This document shows, piece by piece, positions 1-9,300 of a stretch of DNA of 64,000 nucleotides (positions are counted from its first letter, which is position 1; every line of letters starts with the position of its first letter). The notes below the pieces were generated by a model. It saw only the letters and a list, made by a program, of their open reading frames with translations. It did no database searches and was not told the DNA's origin. The position numbers and the translations under genes were made by a program. This stretch comes from Bdellovibrionales bacterium (GTDB taxonomy: Bacteria; Bdellovibrionota; UBA1018): assembly GCA_018266355.1 (NCBI GenBank), contig JAFEAP010000011.1, forward strand, positions 62,001-126,000, in the 5' to 3' direction.

Positions 1-354
1 GTCGCCGGCGACGCCGACGATGGTGAAGATCATGCCGTGCCCCTCGGGAGACTGGGCTTGGAACTGCATTCCGGCCTGGATGTCGTTGATGCCGGGGAAC
101 TGGTCTTTCTTCACGGTCATCTTCAGGCCGGGGTGGACCGGACCGTACGCGTCTTCGGGCGCGATCGTGACGTTCTTCTTTTCGCCGATCTTCAGCCCTT
201 CGAGACCCGTTTCGAGGCCCGGGACGATCTGGCTCGCGCCCTGGATATAGAGAAAGGGCTCTTCGGTCGAAGCCTGGTCGAGGATGACGCCCGCGTCGTT
301 CCGGAGGCTATAGGACATTCCGACGACTTTACCCGAAGCGATGATTTCCGACAT
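1..354 (-). CDS. slyD: FKBP-type peptidyl-prolyl isomerase, SlyD family (3' end beyond window)
   Basis: Read on the minus strand from an ATG at 352-354 and open to the left edge, so the C-terminus is missing. The product starts MSEIIASGKVVGMSYSLRN and contains the FKBP core: VPGLETGLEGLKIGEK, then an APEDAYGP segment, then a GMQFQAQSPEGHG stretch typical of the SlyD insert-in-flap domain. Family role: cytoplasmic prolyl cis-trans isomerase and chaperone. The start is fixed by an AAGGAG Shine-Dalgarno about 9 nt upstream. The leader carries two hairpins, listed separately. Whether a SlyD-type metal-binding His/Cys tail exists cannot be seen. Confidence 0.9.
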   Translation of the reverse strand, partial: MSEIIASGKVVGMSYSLRNDAGVILDQASTEEPFLYIQGASQIVPGLETGLEGLKIGEKKNVTIAPEDAYGPVHPGLKMTVKKDQFPGINDIQAGMQFQAQSPEGHGMIFTIVGVAGD

Positions 355-356
355 GG

Positions 357-379
357 ACGATTCTCCTTACGAAAATCGT
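357..379 (-). promoter_or_regulatory. Hairpin enclosing the slyD Shine-Dalgarno
   Basis: On the minus strand, six-base arms ACGATT and AATCGT flank an 11-nt loop that contains the AAGGAG ribosome-binding site. The arms are at 357-362 and 374-379 on the plus strand. The site would sit in an exposed loop, so folding or melting could modulate translation. The sequence shows the dyad; the regulatory role is inference. Confidence 0.4.
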
Positions 380-392
380 TACCATGAAAAAG

Positions 393-447
393 TTTCGAGA
401 GACACGGTTCCCATCCCCATCTTCCCGGGAATCCGTGCCTCTCGAAA
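393..447 (-). terminator. Terminator-like hairpin in the slyD leader (possible attenuator)
   Basis: Imperfect inverted repeat with about 20-bp arms at 393-412 and 427-447 (one mismatch, one bulge). On the minus strand the stem is followed directly by CTTTTTC, the form of an intrinsic terminator, about 40 nt before the slyD start. No other minus-strand gene lies upstream that would need terminating, so an attenuator or leader-RNA terminator for slyD is the simplest reading. Confidence 0.55.
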
Positions 448-603
448 GCTCAGTCAGTTGGAGTACTGTGAGAGTTATTTGCAGGCCTGAGCTTAACACC
501 CGCGTCGCGGAATATAACGCATCGCGGCTTCATTTGCGCGATCTGCCGGTGACGGGACCGCGAGTTTCTGTCACCCTGGAAGAGGGAGACCGCACCGCGC
601 AGC

Positions 604-1230
604 ATGGCGATCGAACGCGATAAACAAGCGAAGTTTCAGGCGGTTGCGGAGGCGATTTTCACGATCCTCATCCGTGGGGGCATCGAAAACCTCTCCCATA
701 CCCGAGTCGCCGAAGTATCTAAGGTCAGTCGTGCTTGGGTCTATAAATACATCGGGAAAAGCTCCGAGGAACTGATCGCGTTCAGCCTGGACGCGATCGG
801 GAAGGAATTCGCGAAAGTCGGCGTCCTGCTCTCGAAGCAGTCCGCGGACGACGTACGCACGAGCCTTTTCCACGGCACTTTCCGCATGCTCGCGAACTCC
901 GAGGCGAACCCCGCGCTGATGGCCCTCTATTCCCGCTACGCCGGGACCCAAAACCCGGTCGGCCGGAAAATCTCCGAGCTCGAAGAGGAATACCTCGGCG
1001 CCGTCCGTTCGCGCCTCGAACGCTATTTCGGACTTCCCGCGGACGAGGCGGTGATCGTCGCCGAAGTCCTGCACGGGATGCGGATGGGTCTCGCCGTCCG
1101 TTATTCGTCGCTCGGGATGAAGGACAAAACCGACCTCGAAGGCGTGCTCAAAGCCCTCCGCCGCGTGATCAAGCACTTCGCCATCGAAGACCAAAAAGGC
1201 GAAACGAAGATCATCCTCGATCCGGTCTGA
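604..1230 (+). CDS. TetR/AcrR family transcriptional regulator
   Basis: 208 aa, the usual TetR length. An N-terminal helix-turn-helix is visible at about residues 28-52 (LSHTRVAEVSKVSRAWVYKYIG, read in two parts: sensor helices then the recognition helix with WVYKY). The rest is helical and has no recognisable ligand signature. It is followed 67 nt downstream by a serine-hydrolase lipoprotein in the same direction, its most likely target or operon partner (inference). The only purine-rich site (GGAGA) is rather far upstream of the ATG, so a different start cannot be excluded. Confidence 0.8.
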   Translation: MAIERDKQAKFQAVAEAIFTILIRGGIENLSHTRVAEVSKVSRAWVYKYIGKSSEELIAFSLDAIGKEFAKVGVLLSKQSADDVRTSLFHGTFRMLANSEANPALMALYSRYAGTQNPVGRKISELEEEYLGAVRSRLERYFGLPADEAVIVAEVLHGMRMGLAVRYSSLGMKDKTDLEGVLKALRRVIKHFAIEDQKGETKIILDPV

Positions 1231-1297
1231 CCCGCCAGTGAAATGGCGGTAGAACGCGAGGATTTCACCCCGTAGAATTTTATCCGAGGGTGAACCG

Positions 1298-2737
1298 ATG
1301 AAATCGAACCGTGTGTCCGTCCGCCGTGGCCTCGTAACGTTCTCGGCGCTCGCGCTCTTCGCGTGCCAGACGGCTCCGATCACGGACGGTCCGCGGAAAC
1401 CGGCCTCGGTTTCCGACGAAGGCAAGAAGGCGATGGAAGCCGTCGCGTTCGGCGGGCTCGACAAGATCCACACCGACGCCCTCCTCGTCTACAAGGACGG
1501 CAAGCTCCTCTACTCGCGCTACGACCGCGGCTACGACGAGACGAAGAAGCACCTTTCCTGGTCGATGGGCAAATCGATCTCCGCGCTCGTCGCCGCCCGC
1601 GCGGTGAACGAGGGTAAACTCGGCTACGGAGACGCGCTCTCGAAATGGGTTCCGCAGTACAAAGGCACGGCCACCCTCCTCGACGTCTTCCAGATGTCCT
1701 CGGGTTTGAGCTTCAAGGAAGAATACGCCGGCATTCCCGTCGACTCCGACGCGACGAAGATGCTCTACCTCGACGGAATCGACGTCGGCATGGCGCCCTA
1801 CACCGCGACCCGGAAAATGCGTCCGGAGAAGCCGGGCGAGTACTTCTACTACTCGAGCGGCGACGCGAACCTCATCCAAGAAGCCGTGAAGAACGCCATC
1901 GGCGACCAAAAGACTTACGACGCCTATCCGTGGACGGCGTTCTTCGACAAGCTCGATATCAAGGCCACCTTCGAGCAGGACGTCACCGGCACCTTCGTCG
2001 GGTCCTCCTACATCTACATGACCGCGCCGGAATACGCCCGCATCGGTCAGCTCGTCGCGAACCGCGGCGTTTGGAATAAGGAGCAGATCATCCCGACCGA
2101 CTATTTCGAGAAGCTGAACGAAGTCGCGCCGGGCGTGATGAAGAACGCGCTCTCGGGGACTTCGCAGACGCGCGCCTACTCGATGCAGACGACGACGAAC
2201 CGTCCGATCACCGGCCGCCACATCGGCTCCGAATATCCGGACCTTCCCGTCGACTCGATCCTCATGATCGGGCACCAAGGCCAACTCGTGATCGCAAGCC
2301 CGAGCCAGAACCTCGTGATCGTCCGCCTCGCGACCGATCACGGCGACCCGTTCAATCCGCATCGCCAGGAGCTCTTCGCGGCGATCAAGAAGTTCGTCAC
2401 CGAAGACAACGGACTCCCCCTCGAAACCGCCGGTACGCAGAAAGAAAGCGACGACGCGATCAAGGCCGCCGCCCTGCCGAAGAAGGGCGCGAAACTCTGG
2501 GATTACTTCAAGGTCCCGCACCTGATCCGCGCCCTCTACGCGAAGGAAATGTGCTCCTGCCTCTACGTCGAGAAACGCACGAACGACGAGTGCAAAGAAG
2601 ACCTCAAGCAGTCGCTCCCGATCCTCGGCATCGGGATCCCGAACGAGAAAAAGGGAACGTTCAAGGCGTTCCTCGGACTGAACGGGTCCAAGGCGAAGTT
2701 CCACGGCGATCGCCTCGGCTGTACTTTAGAGAAGTAA
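1298..2737 (+). CDS. Serine hydrolase (beta-lactamase/class C-like) lipoprotein
   Basis: 479 aa. The signal peptide ends in a lipobox-like LFAC (Cys23), predicting an envelope lipoprotein. The catalytic motif SMGK (SxxK) is at about residues 89-92, and YSSGD at about 185-189 matches the Tyr motif of the NylB/EstB/class C esterase family, so it is probably an amidase or esterase rather than a true beta-lactamase. Beyond the catalytic domain is an extension of about 80 residues with four cysteines (CSC, DEC, GC), which could form disulfides in the periplasm. A GAGGGTG ribosome site precedes the ATG. The TetR gene lies just upstream. Substrate is unknown. Confidence 0.8.
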   Translation: MKSNRVSVRRGLVTFSALALFACQTAPITDGPRKPASVSDEGKKAMEAVAFGGLDKIHTDALLVYKDGKLLYSRYDRGYDETKKHLSWSMGKSISALVAARAVNEGKLGYGDALSKWVPQYKGTATLLDVFQMSSGLSFKEEYAGIPVDSDATKMLYLDGIDVGMAPYTATRKMRPEKPGEYFYYSSGDANLIQEAVKNAIGDQKTYDAYPWTAFFDKLDIKATFEQDVTGTFVGSSYIYMTAPEYARIGQLVANRGVWNKEQIIPTDYFEKLNEVAPGVMKNALSGTSQTRAYSMQTTTNRPITGRHIGSEYPDLPVDSILMIGHQGQLVIASPSQNLVIVRLATDHGDPFNPHRQELFAAIKKFVTEDNGLPLETAGTQKESDDAIKAAALPKKGAKLWDYFKVPHLIRALYAKEMCSCLYVEKRTNDECKEDLKQSLPILGIGIPNEKKGTFKAFLGLNGSKAKFHGDRLGCTLEK

Positions 2738-2738
2738 T

Positions 2739-3590
2739 TCAGGAGAAAACCGGAATCGATTCCGGCTTCTCGAAGCAGGCCTGGAATTCCTTCAGCATAT
2801 GGGCGGCGTGCAGACCGTCGACGATGCGGTGATCGCCCGTGAAGGCGATCGTGAGGCGTTTTCCGACGGCGACTTGGCCGTTCTTCACGACCGGCTTCTC
2901 GCGGACGGCGCCGACCGACGCGATCATCACGTTTCGCGAGGTCGGGAAAATCCGCGCGATCGCGAATTCGATGTCGAGCGAGCCGACGCTCGTGAGCATC
3001 GCCGAACCGAAGGCGTCTTGCTGGAAGCCGAGGACCGGCGACCAGAGGTTCAACCCGTTCATGATGAGGTCGGCCGCCTTCACGAGGAGGCGCCGGAAGA
3101 AGGCCGGAAAGCTTCCGATCGATTGCTTGATCCCGCGGAAGGTGGAGTCCTCGCCGCGCTTGATCTTCTTCGCGGTCGGGATCAGTCCTTCGGCGATCTT
3201 CACGACGCCGAGACGATCGACCTCCCGGAGGGTGTGGCCGCTCAGGTCCTCGGTCCCGTGCTTACCGGCCTCGCCCGACGCGACGAGGAAACAGATGTCG
3301 ATCGTCTTCCGAGGATAAAGCTTCCCGCGCCGGACCATGCAGTTCGTGTCGGGATACTTCGCGAACGCGCGCGCGAGGCAAAGCCCCGCGAGGTGGGTGA
3401 TCGTGAGCTTCGTCGCGGTTTCCGGTTGGCGCTTCGCGAGGTAGGCGAGCGCCGGTTCGGCGTCGAGCTCGATCACCGCGACGACGCTCGAATCGTGGGT
3501 CACCGCCCAGGACGCCATCGAGATCTTCCGCCACCGCGAAAGCCGGATCGGCGGACCGAAGTCGATGTTCCGTTTCAGCCATTTCCCCAT
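2739..3590 (-). CDS. Stand-alone 2-oxoacid dehydrogenase E2-type acyltransferase domain
   Basis: 283 aa. It matches the catalytic (CAT-like) domain of lipoyl acyltransferases: the GxxxxT/FTGDHRIVDGLHAAH region near residues 250-260 carries the HxxxDG active-site motif. There is no lipoyl domain and no E1/E3-binding domain, and no E1 or E3 gene nearby, so it is not a normal pyruvate or 2-oxoglutarate dehydrogenase E2. The start MGKWLKRN is the first in-frame ATG with similarity. It converges with the serine hydrolase (one base between stops). Proteins of this form are usually annotated only by domain; the acyl donor and acceptor are unknown. Confidence 0.75.
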   Translation of the reverse strand: MGKWLKRNIDFGPPIRLSRWRKISMASWAVTHDSSVVAVIELDAEPALAYLAKRQPETATKLTITHLAGLCLARAFAKYPDTNCMVRRGKLYPRKTIDICFLVASGEAGKHGTEDLSGHTLREVDRLGVVKIAEGLIPTAKKIKRGEDSTFRGIKQSIGSFPAFFRRLLVKAADLIMNGLNLWSPVLGFQQDAFGSAMLTSVGSLDIEFAIARIFPTSRNVMIASVGAVREKPVVKNGQVAVGKRLTIAFTGDHRIVDGLHAAHMLKEFQACFEKPESIPVFS

Positions 3591-3644
3591 CCCGGATAAT
3601 TCACCATGGCCAGACTCGGGGGCTCAAGTCTAATCTAGGAACGA

Positions 3645-5288
3645 ATGAAGAAGCGCCGCACCTCCGCCAAAAAGCCTTCCGCGACCTCGGAACTCGCGGA
3701 ACCTTCGCGGCTGGGCGCCCTCTTCGGCGATCGCCGATGGGTTTACTGGATTCCGATCGTCGGCATCCTTTGGGTTTGGCTCTCTTCGCTTTCGTTCCTC
3801 CCGGTTCCCTGGCCGGACGACTCCGCGTTCTACTTCCCCGCGAAGGACCTTTTCTCCTGGCCGCCGCGCTGGGTGATGATCCCCCAAGCCCCGTTCGAAC
3901 CGAGCTACCGCGAGTGGAACTTCAACACGATGCCGCTCTTCCCGATCCTGATCGGACTCGCGCGCGCGATCGGCATCGACGGTTCGCACGCGCTGAAACT
4001 CCTCCCGCTCGGCGGATGGCTCGCCGGAATACTCTTCCTCCTCCGGTCGTTCCGGCGCGGCGGCGCATCCGCGCTCTTCCTCGTCGGCGCCGCGCTCGCG
4101 CTCTCGCTCGAACCGATCCTGCGGTGGTCCTCGGTGCTCATCCGCCCGGAGTCCCTCATCGGCGCCCTCGGCGTCTTCATCCTCTTCGGTTACCGTTTCG
4201 GGTGGCCGGACCGGTTTCGCGAGCGGAAGTTTTTCCATCCCGTCGCGCTCGCGCTCGCGGCCGGAGCCTACCTTCACTTCAACGCGATTCACCTCGTGCC
4301 GATCGTCCTCGTCCTCTATTTCGGGGAATGGAAAAAAATATTCAAGATCGGCGCCCTCACCGCGGCCGCGCTCGTTCCGTGGCTTCTCACGATCGCTTTC
4401 CGTCCTTCGCTCTTCCTCGAGCAGATGGCGCTCCAATTTAGCCGTCTCTCCGGTTTCCATAACCCGTGGCTCTCGACTTGGAACGATTTCACGAAGGCGC
4501 TCCTCGCCGATATGGGCACGCCCGAGGCATGGGGAGAGGAATATCGGACCGCGATCTTGCTGATGCTCCTCGCGATTCCGTTCTTGGTCGGCCTCACCGC
4601 GATGGCCGTTCGGAAAGGTCGGCGCGCCGAACTCGCGGGACTCGTCTGGCTTCTTTCCGCGTCCTACCTCTGGCACACGAAGGCGGAAGTCTGGTTCACG
4701 CACTTCATGCACCTCGCGTATTGGTCGTGGGCGCTCCTCGTCCTCTTCGAGTACCGCGAATCCGCGCGGATCCGCCTCGGGGCCGCCGTCTTCCCCGTCT
4801 GCGTGAGCGCGTTTTTCGCCTACGGGCAGATCGGCCAAACGATCCGCCTCGAAGCGAGCGAGACCTGGCACTGGTCGACCTACGCGAAGTGGGTCGACTG
4901 CATCGACTCGTTCCTCGTCGAAGAGCACGCGAAACGCGGATCCCCGGAAGTCTTCCGCGTCTGGGACCCGACTTTTCCCGACATCACGATCGCGCTCTCG
5001 CGACGTCATCCGAAGTGGGAGTTCACCCGTACGAACGATTTCTACGACCGCGCGGACCTCGCCGTCCGCCACGGCTTCGACGTCGACGCGATGGTCGTCA
5101 CCGAGGTCTTCCGCATGAACGACCTCGAGTTCCGCGGGAACCTCGCCGAGCGCCCGCAGTCGCGAAGCGTGTGGATGGATTGGGACTCTTATTTCCTGAA
5201 TCGCCTCGAGCGGGACCCGAAGTTCAAGCCGAACCGCAAGCTCTGTCAGCTCGGTCGGTGGGACGCGTTCATCTACATGAATCCGTGA
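3645..5288 (+). CDS. GT-C-type membrane glycosyltransferase (PMT/ArnT-like)
   Basis: 547 aa. A basic cytosolic N-terminus precedes about ten hydrophobic segments. The first extracytoplasmic loop carries WPDDSAFYF; paired acidic residues at this spot are typical of the metal-binding loop of GT-C enzymes that use polyprenyl-phosphate sugars. The last ~160 residues are soluble and probably periplasmic. A good AGGA site precedes the ATG. It stands alone between convergent neighbours, and the stop of prmA lies one base after its own stop. The acceptor (lipid A, protein or glycan) cannot be told from sequence. Confidence 0.65.
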   Translation: MKKRRTSAKKPSATSELAEPSRLGALFGDRRWVYWIPIVGILWVWLSSLSFLPVPWPDDSAFYFPAKDLFSWPPRWVMIPQAPFEPSYREWNFNTMPLFPILIGLARAIGIDGSHALKLLPLGGWLAGILFLLRSFRRGGASALFLVGAALALSLEPILRWSSVLIRPESLIGALGVFILFGYRFGWPDRFRERKFFHPVALALAAGAYLHFNAIHLVPIVLVLYFGEWKKIFKIGALTAAALVPWLLTIAFRPSLFLEQMALQFSRLSGFHNPWLSTWNDFTKALLADMGTPEAWGEEYRTAILLMLLAIPFLVGLTAMAVRKGRRAELAGLVWLLSASYLWHTKAEVWFTHFMHLAYWSWALLVLFEYRESARIRLGAAVFPVCVSAFFAYGQIGQTIRLEASETWHWSTYAKWVDCIDSFLVEEHAKRGSPEVFRVWDPTFPDITIALSRRHPKWEFTRTNDFYDRADLAVRHGFDVDAMVVTEVFRMNDLEFRGNLAERPQSRSVWMDWDSYFLNRLERDPKFKPNRKLCQLGRWDAFIYMNP

Positions 5289-5289
5289 G

Positions 5290-6306
5290 TCAGCCGACTT
5301 CGAACACGAGCGCGCGCCATTCCCCGCGCTCGAAGATCTGCGGGCGCGCGCCGCCGAGGAGCGACGAATAGCGCGTGATCACCTCGGGCAGGTCGGTCGC
5401 GATGAGGCCGGAGAGCACCACTTTTCCGGGCCGCGCGAGGACGCCGACGAGCTTCGGCGCGAATTCGACGAGCACGGGGCGAAGGATGTTCGCGATGACG
5501 ATATCGTAGCGGCGGCCGGGCGTGCCGAGTTCCTCGAGCGTGAGCGCGAAGCGGACCTTTCCCGCGAGATCGCCTTCGGCAGTTTCGAGGGAGCGGTTCA
5601 ACCGGAGGTTATCGTTCGCGTTGTCGACGGCGAGCGGATCGATCTCGACGCCATCGACGTCGGCGCCGAGGCGCGCGGCCGCGATCGAGAGGATGCCCGA
5701 GCCGCTGCCGAAATCGAGGACCGGAAGCCCCGGCTTCGCGTCGCGCAGGGCGAAGGCGACCGCTTGGAGGCAGAGCTGGGTCGTTTCGTGGGTGCCGGTG
5801 CCGAAGCCGGCGCCGGGATTGATCCGAATGACCTTCGATTTCGGGTTCTCGGGCGATTCGCGCCAGGGCGGCAGGATTTCCCAGTACGGCGGCACGGCGA
5901 CGCCTTGGAAGGAGGCCTTCCAATTCGCGTCCCAGTCCTCGTCCTTCTGCTCGGCGATTTCCCCGCAGGCGAGTCCCGAGGATTCGCGGATCTTGTCGCG
6001 CGCGCGTTTCGCCGAAGCTTCGTCCGCGAAGTAAAGGGTGGCCGACTCCGTCGGTTGCGAGTCGATCCAGTCGCGCTCGCGCGGCGCCTCGGCCGAATCC
6101 ACCGTCCACGACTCCGTCTCGAGGCCCGCTTCGAACGCCTCCTCGGTCAGGAGCGTTCCTTCGTGCACGCCGACGAGTTCCCCCGGGAACGCTTCCCAGA
6201 GGTAGGCGTAAAAATCCTCGCGCGAAAACGTGCGAAGCCCCTCGGCGCGCGTCCAGCGGACCTCGCGAGGGACTTCGACTTGAAAAGTAAAACTCGATGC
6301 GCCCAT
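5290..6306 (-). CDS. prmA: Ribosomal protein L11 methyltransferase
   Basis: 338 aa. The PrmA hallmarks are present: DWDANWKASF, the pre-motif NPGAGFGTGTHETT, SAM-binding LDFGSGSGILSIAAA, and catalytic-region IVIANILRPVL. It trimethylates L11 in the large ribosomal subunit. The N-terminal ~110 residues form the L11-binding domain. It begins 15 nt after the rne stop on the same strand, so the two are likely co-transcribed. Confidence 0.95.
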   Translation of the reverse strand: MGASSFTFQVEVPREVRWTRAEGLRTFSREDFYAYLWEAFPGELVGVHEGTLLTEEAFEAGLETESWTVDSAEAPRERDWIDSQPTESATLYFADEASAKRARDKIRESSGLACGEIAEQKDEDWDANWKASFQGVAVPPYWEILPPWRESPENPKSKVIRINPGAGFGTGTHETTQLCLQAVAFALRDAKPGLPVLDFGSGSGILSIAAARLGADVDGVEIDPLAVDNANDNLRLNRSLETAEGDLAGKVRFALTLEELGTPGRRYDIVIANILRPVLVEFAPKLVGVLARPGKVVLSGLIATDLPEVITRYSSLLGGARPQIFERGEWRALVFEVG

Positions 6307-6321
6307 GCGATCGGCTAGCGC

Positions 6322-9300
6322 TTAGGCCGGCGGATTCGAGTGATCGCCGCCACCGCCACCGCTGCCGCCGTCGCCCGACGACCCGCCGGAATCTCCTCCG
6401 CCGTTTCCGCCGCCTTCACCGCCGGAGTTCGGAGTCGGTCCGCCCGCGGACTGGCCTTCGCCCCGAGTTCCGCGCTGGAAGCGCCCGCGACCGCCACGAC
6501 GTCCCCGACGACCGCGGCGACCGCCACGATCCCCGCGTTCGCCACCGGCGCCGTTCCCGCCGCCCTGACCGCCTTCGCGGCCGAAACGTCCCGGCCCGCG
6601 GTTTTGGTTCTGCGCGCCGCCACCGGCGATCGCCGCGTCCTGGGCCGCTTGGGCCCGCAGGTAAGCGAGGCGATCTTCTTCGCTCATGTTCTCGTCCATC
6701 GGCGGACGAACGTTGCCGTTCGATTCCCCGCCCGCGCCCGCGTTATCGTGCGCATAGACGTTCGGATGCTCACCACCCTCGGCCGGAGCACCTTCCGCTC
6801 CTCCCGGCCGAATCGAAATCCGCGGACGATCCGAGGCATGGCGGTTTTCGCCGCGATTCCGGTCCCGACCGCCGCTCTTGCGTTCGCCGTCTCGATCGCG
6901 ATTCCGGTCCTTGCCCCGACCGCGGTCCCGGCGGCGTCCCCGCCGCGGATCGTTCGTCTGGGCGAGTTCCCGCGCGCGTTCGAGGAGTTGCTCTTCCGAG
7001 CGGCTCTTCCGCGAGCGTTTGTCGCCGATGAGCTCGTACTGCTCCGGATGGAGGTCCTGCACGGCTTGGAGGTAGATCTGCTTCTTATAGCGCTTCTCGA
7101 GGGCGTCGAGCGATTCCCGCTCGTCGATCGCGAGGATGTCGATCACTTCCGGATGCGCCTGGATCAGGAGCTTCGGAGAGTCCTCGGAAATGCCTTCGCG
7201 CTCGATCTCGCGCATGATCTCGTACGCGACGGTGAGCTTCGACTTGATGTAGCCCTTGCCCTCGCACTGGGAGCAGGAGTCGCAAAGCGCGCGCACCATC
7301 GTGTCGCGCGTCCGCTTCCGGGTCATCTCGACGAGGCCGAGCTCGGAGATCTTCGAGATCTGCGGGCGCGAGCGATCCTTCGCGAGTTCTTCCTCGAGGG
7401 CGCGGTAAACGCGGAGTTTGTTGTCTTCGCGTTCCATGTCGATCAAGTCGAGGATGATGATCCCGCCGCAGTTCCGGAGCCGGAGCTGGTAGGCGATCTC
7501 CTTCACCGCTTCGAGGTTCGTCTTCAGGATCGTGTCCTCGAGCGACTTCTTCCCGACGTAGCGTCCGGTGTTCACGTCGATCGAGACGAGCGCTTCGGCT
7601 TGGTCGATCACGAGGTAGCCCCCGGACTTCAGCCAAACCTTCCGCTCGAGACCGCGCGCGAGCTCGGTCGAGATACCGTAGGTGTCGAAGATCGGAAGAT
7701 CGCCCTGGTAGAGGTCGATCTTCGATCCGATGCCCGGCATGAAGTTACGGACGAAGCGCTGGACGTCGTTATAGTGGTAGCGCGAATCGACGACGATCTT
7801 GTCGATGTCCTCGTTCACCCAGTCGCGAATCGCGCGGAGGATCGAGTTCAGGTCCTCGTACACGAGCGCCGGGGCTTGGACCTGGTTCGCTTTCGATTTG
7901 ATCTCGGACCAGAGCGCGGACAGGTAATCGATGTCCTGCTTGATGCGCGCTTCGGCCTTCGTCTTGCCGCTCGAGGTCGCCGTGCGGACGATGAATCCGA
8001 GGCCCTTCGGGCGGTTCCGATCGACGTACTCGCGGAGCCGGCGACGTTCTTCGTCCTTCTCGATCCGGCGGGAAACGCCGACGTGGTCGATCGTCGGCAT
8101 GCACACGAGGTGACGGCCCGGGAGCGAGATGTGGCAGGTCAGGCGAGCGCCCTTCGTCGCGATCGGATCCTTCGCGATCTGGACGATGACTTCCTGGCCT
8201 TCCTTGAGGAGGTCTTGGATCGAAACGTTCATGCGCGACGGGCGCATCGACTGCTTCGACTTGATCTTGCGGTCGCGGCCGCGGTTTTCGCGGAACTCCG
8301 GACGGCTTTTCTTGTTGTCGCCCGCGGCGGCCGGGCGGATCGGGCCGACGCTCGCGCCGGTCGGACGATTCGATTCCTCTTCGGCGGTCGAACCGCTCGC
8401 TTCGCCTTGCGCGCTCATCTCGGAACGATCGCTCTCGACGTCCCCTTCTTCGGAGACTTGCTGGCGATAGGATTCCGGGTATTCGGCGTTGTCGGCGTTT
8501 TCCTTCGTGCCGGCCGCTTGGATGCGCGGACCGCCCGTGCTTTCGCCGCCTTCTTCGCGACCCCGGCGGCGATTGCGTCCGCCGCGGCGTCCGCGCCGAC
8601 GACGGCGGCCGCGATCACCGCGATCGCTTCCCGCTCCCTGACCGCCTTCGCCCGGCGCGCCCGCTTGGGCTTCGCCACCTCCGGCGGAACCTTCTTCCGC
8701 CGGACCGGCGTCTTCGTCGCCTTCGGCGTGATCATCCGGCTCGGCGTAGTCGTCGTCCTTCGACGGCGCGACGGTATCCTTCGGCGGATTCTCGTCGTCT
8801 TCGCCCATGCCGACCGGATCGCCCTCGTCGTCTTCGTCATCCTCGTCGTCTTCGAGGTGCGCGGCCATTTCCTCCTCCGCGTCTTCCTCGCTCAGGAGTT
8901 CCGGGTGTTGGGCGAGCGCCTCTTCGGCTTCGTCCTCGAGGTCTTCCGCTTCTTCGTCCGAAAAATCGCGGACGTCTTCGGATCCGTCGTGCGCGTGAGC
9001 GTCGGCGGCCGATCCTTCGCCGGATTCCCCCGACGTTTCTCCGCTCGCTTCGCCGGCGGATTCGCCCGCGGCCAGCGCGGCCTCTTCGCCGCCGCTTTCC
9101 TCGCCGCCTTCTTCTTCGGGCGTGCCTTCTTCTTCCTTCCAGATGTCCGAGTGCACGAACACGTCGTCGACGTACAGGAACGCGGCCTTTTCGAGGCCGA
9201 TATCGACGAACGCGGCTTGCATGCCCGGCAGGACGCGGGTCACGCGGCCTTTATAGATGTTTCCGACGATCCCTTTTCCCTGCGCGCGTTCGATCAAGAT

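Noticed and set aside
384..623. 79-codon frame in the slyD-tetR intergenic region
   Set aside because: Covers the leader hairpin, no ribosome site, no domain, overlaps the tetR start.
1280..2704. 474-codon antisense frame over the serine hydrolase
   Set aside because: Arg/Glu/Val-rich shadow; the plus frame has a lipobox and catalytic motifs.
3630..5072. 480-codon antisense frame over the GT-C gene
   Set aside because: Charged low-complexity translation without hydrophobic core; the plus-strand frame has membrane helices and a start with a ribosome site.
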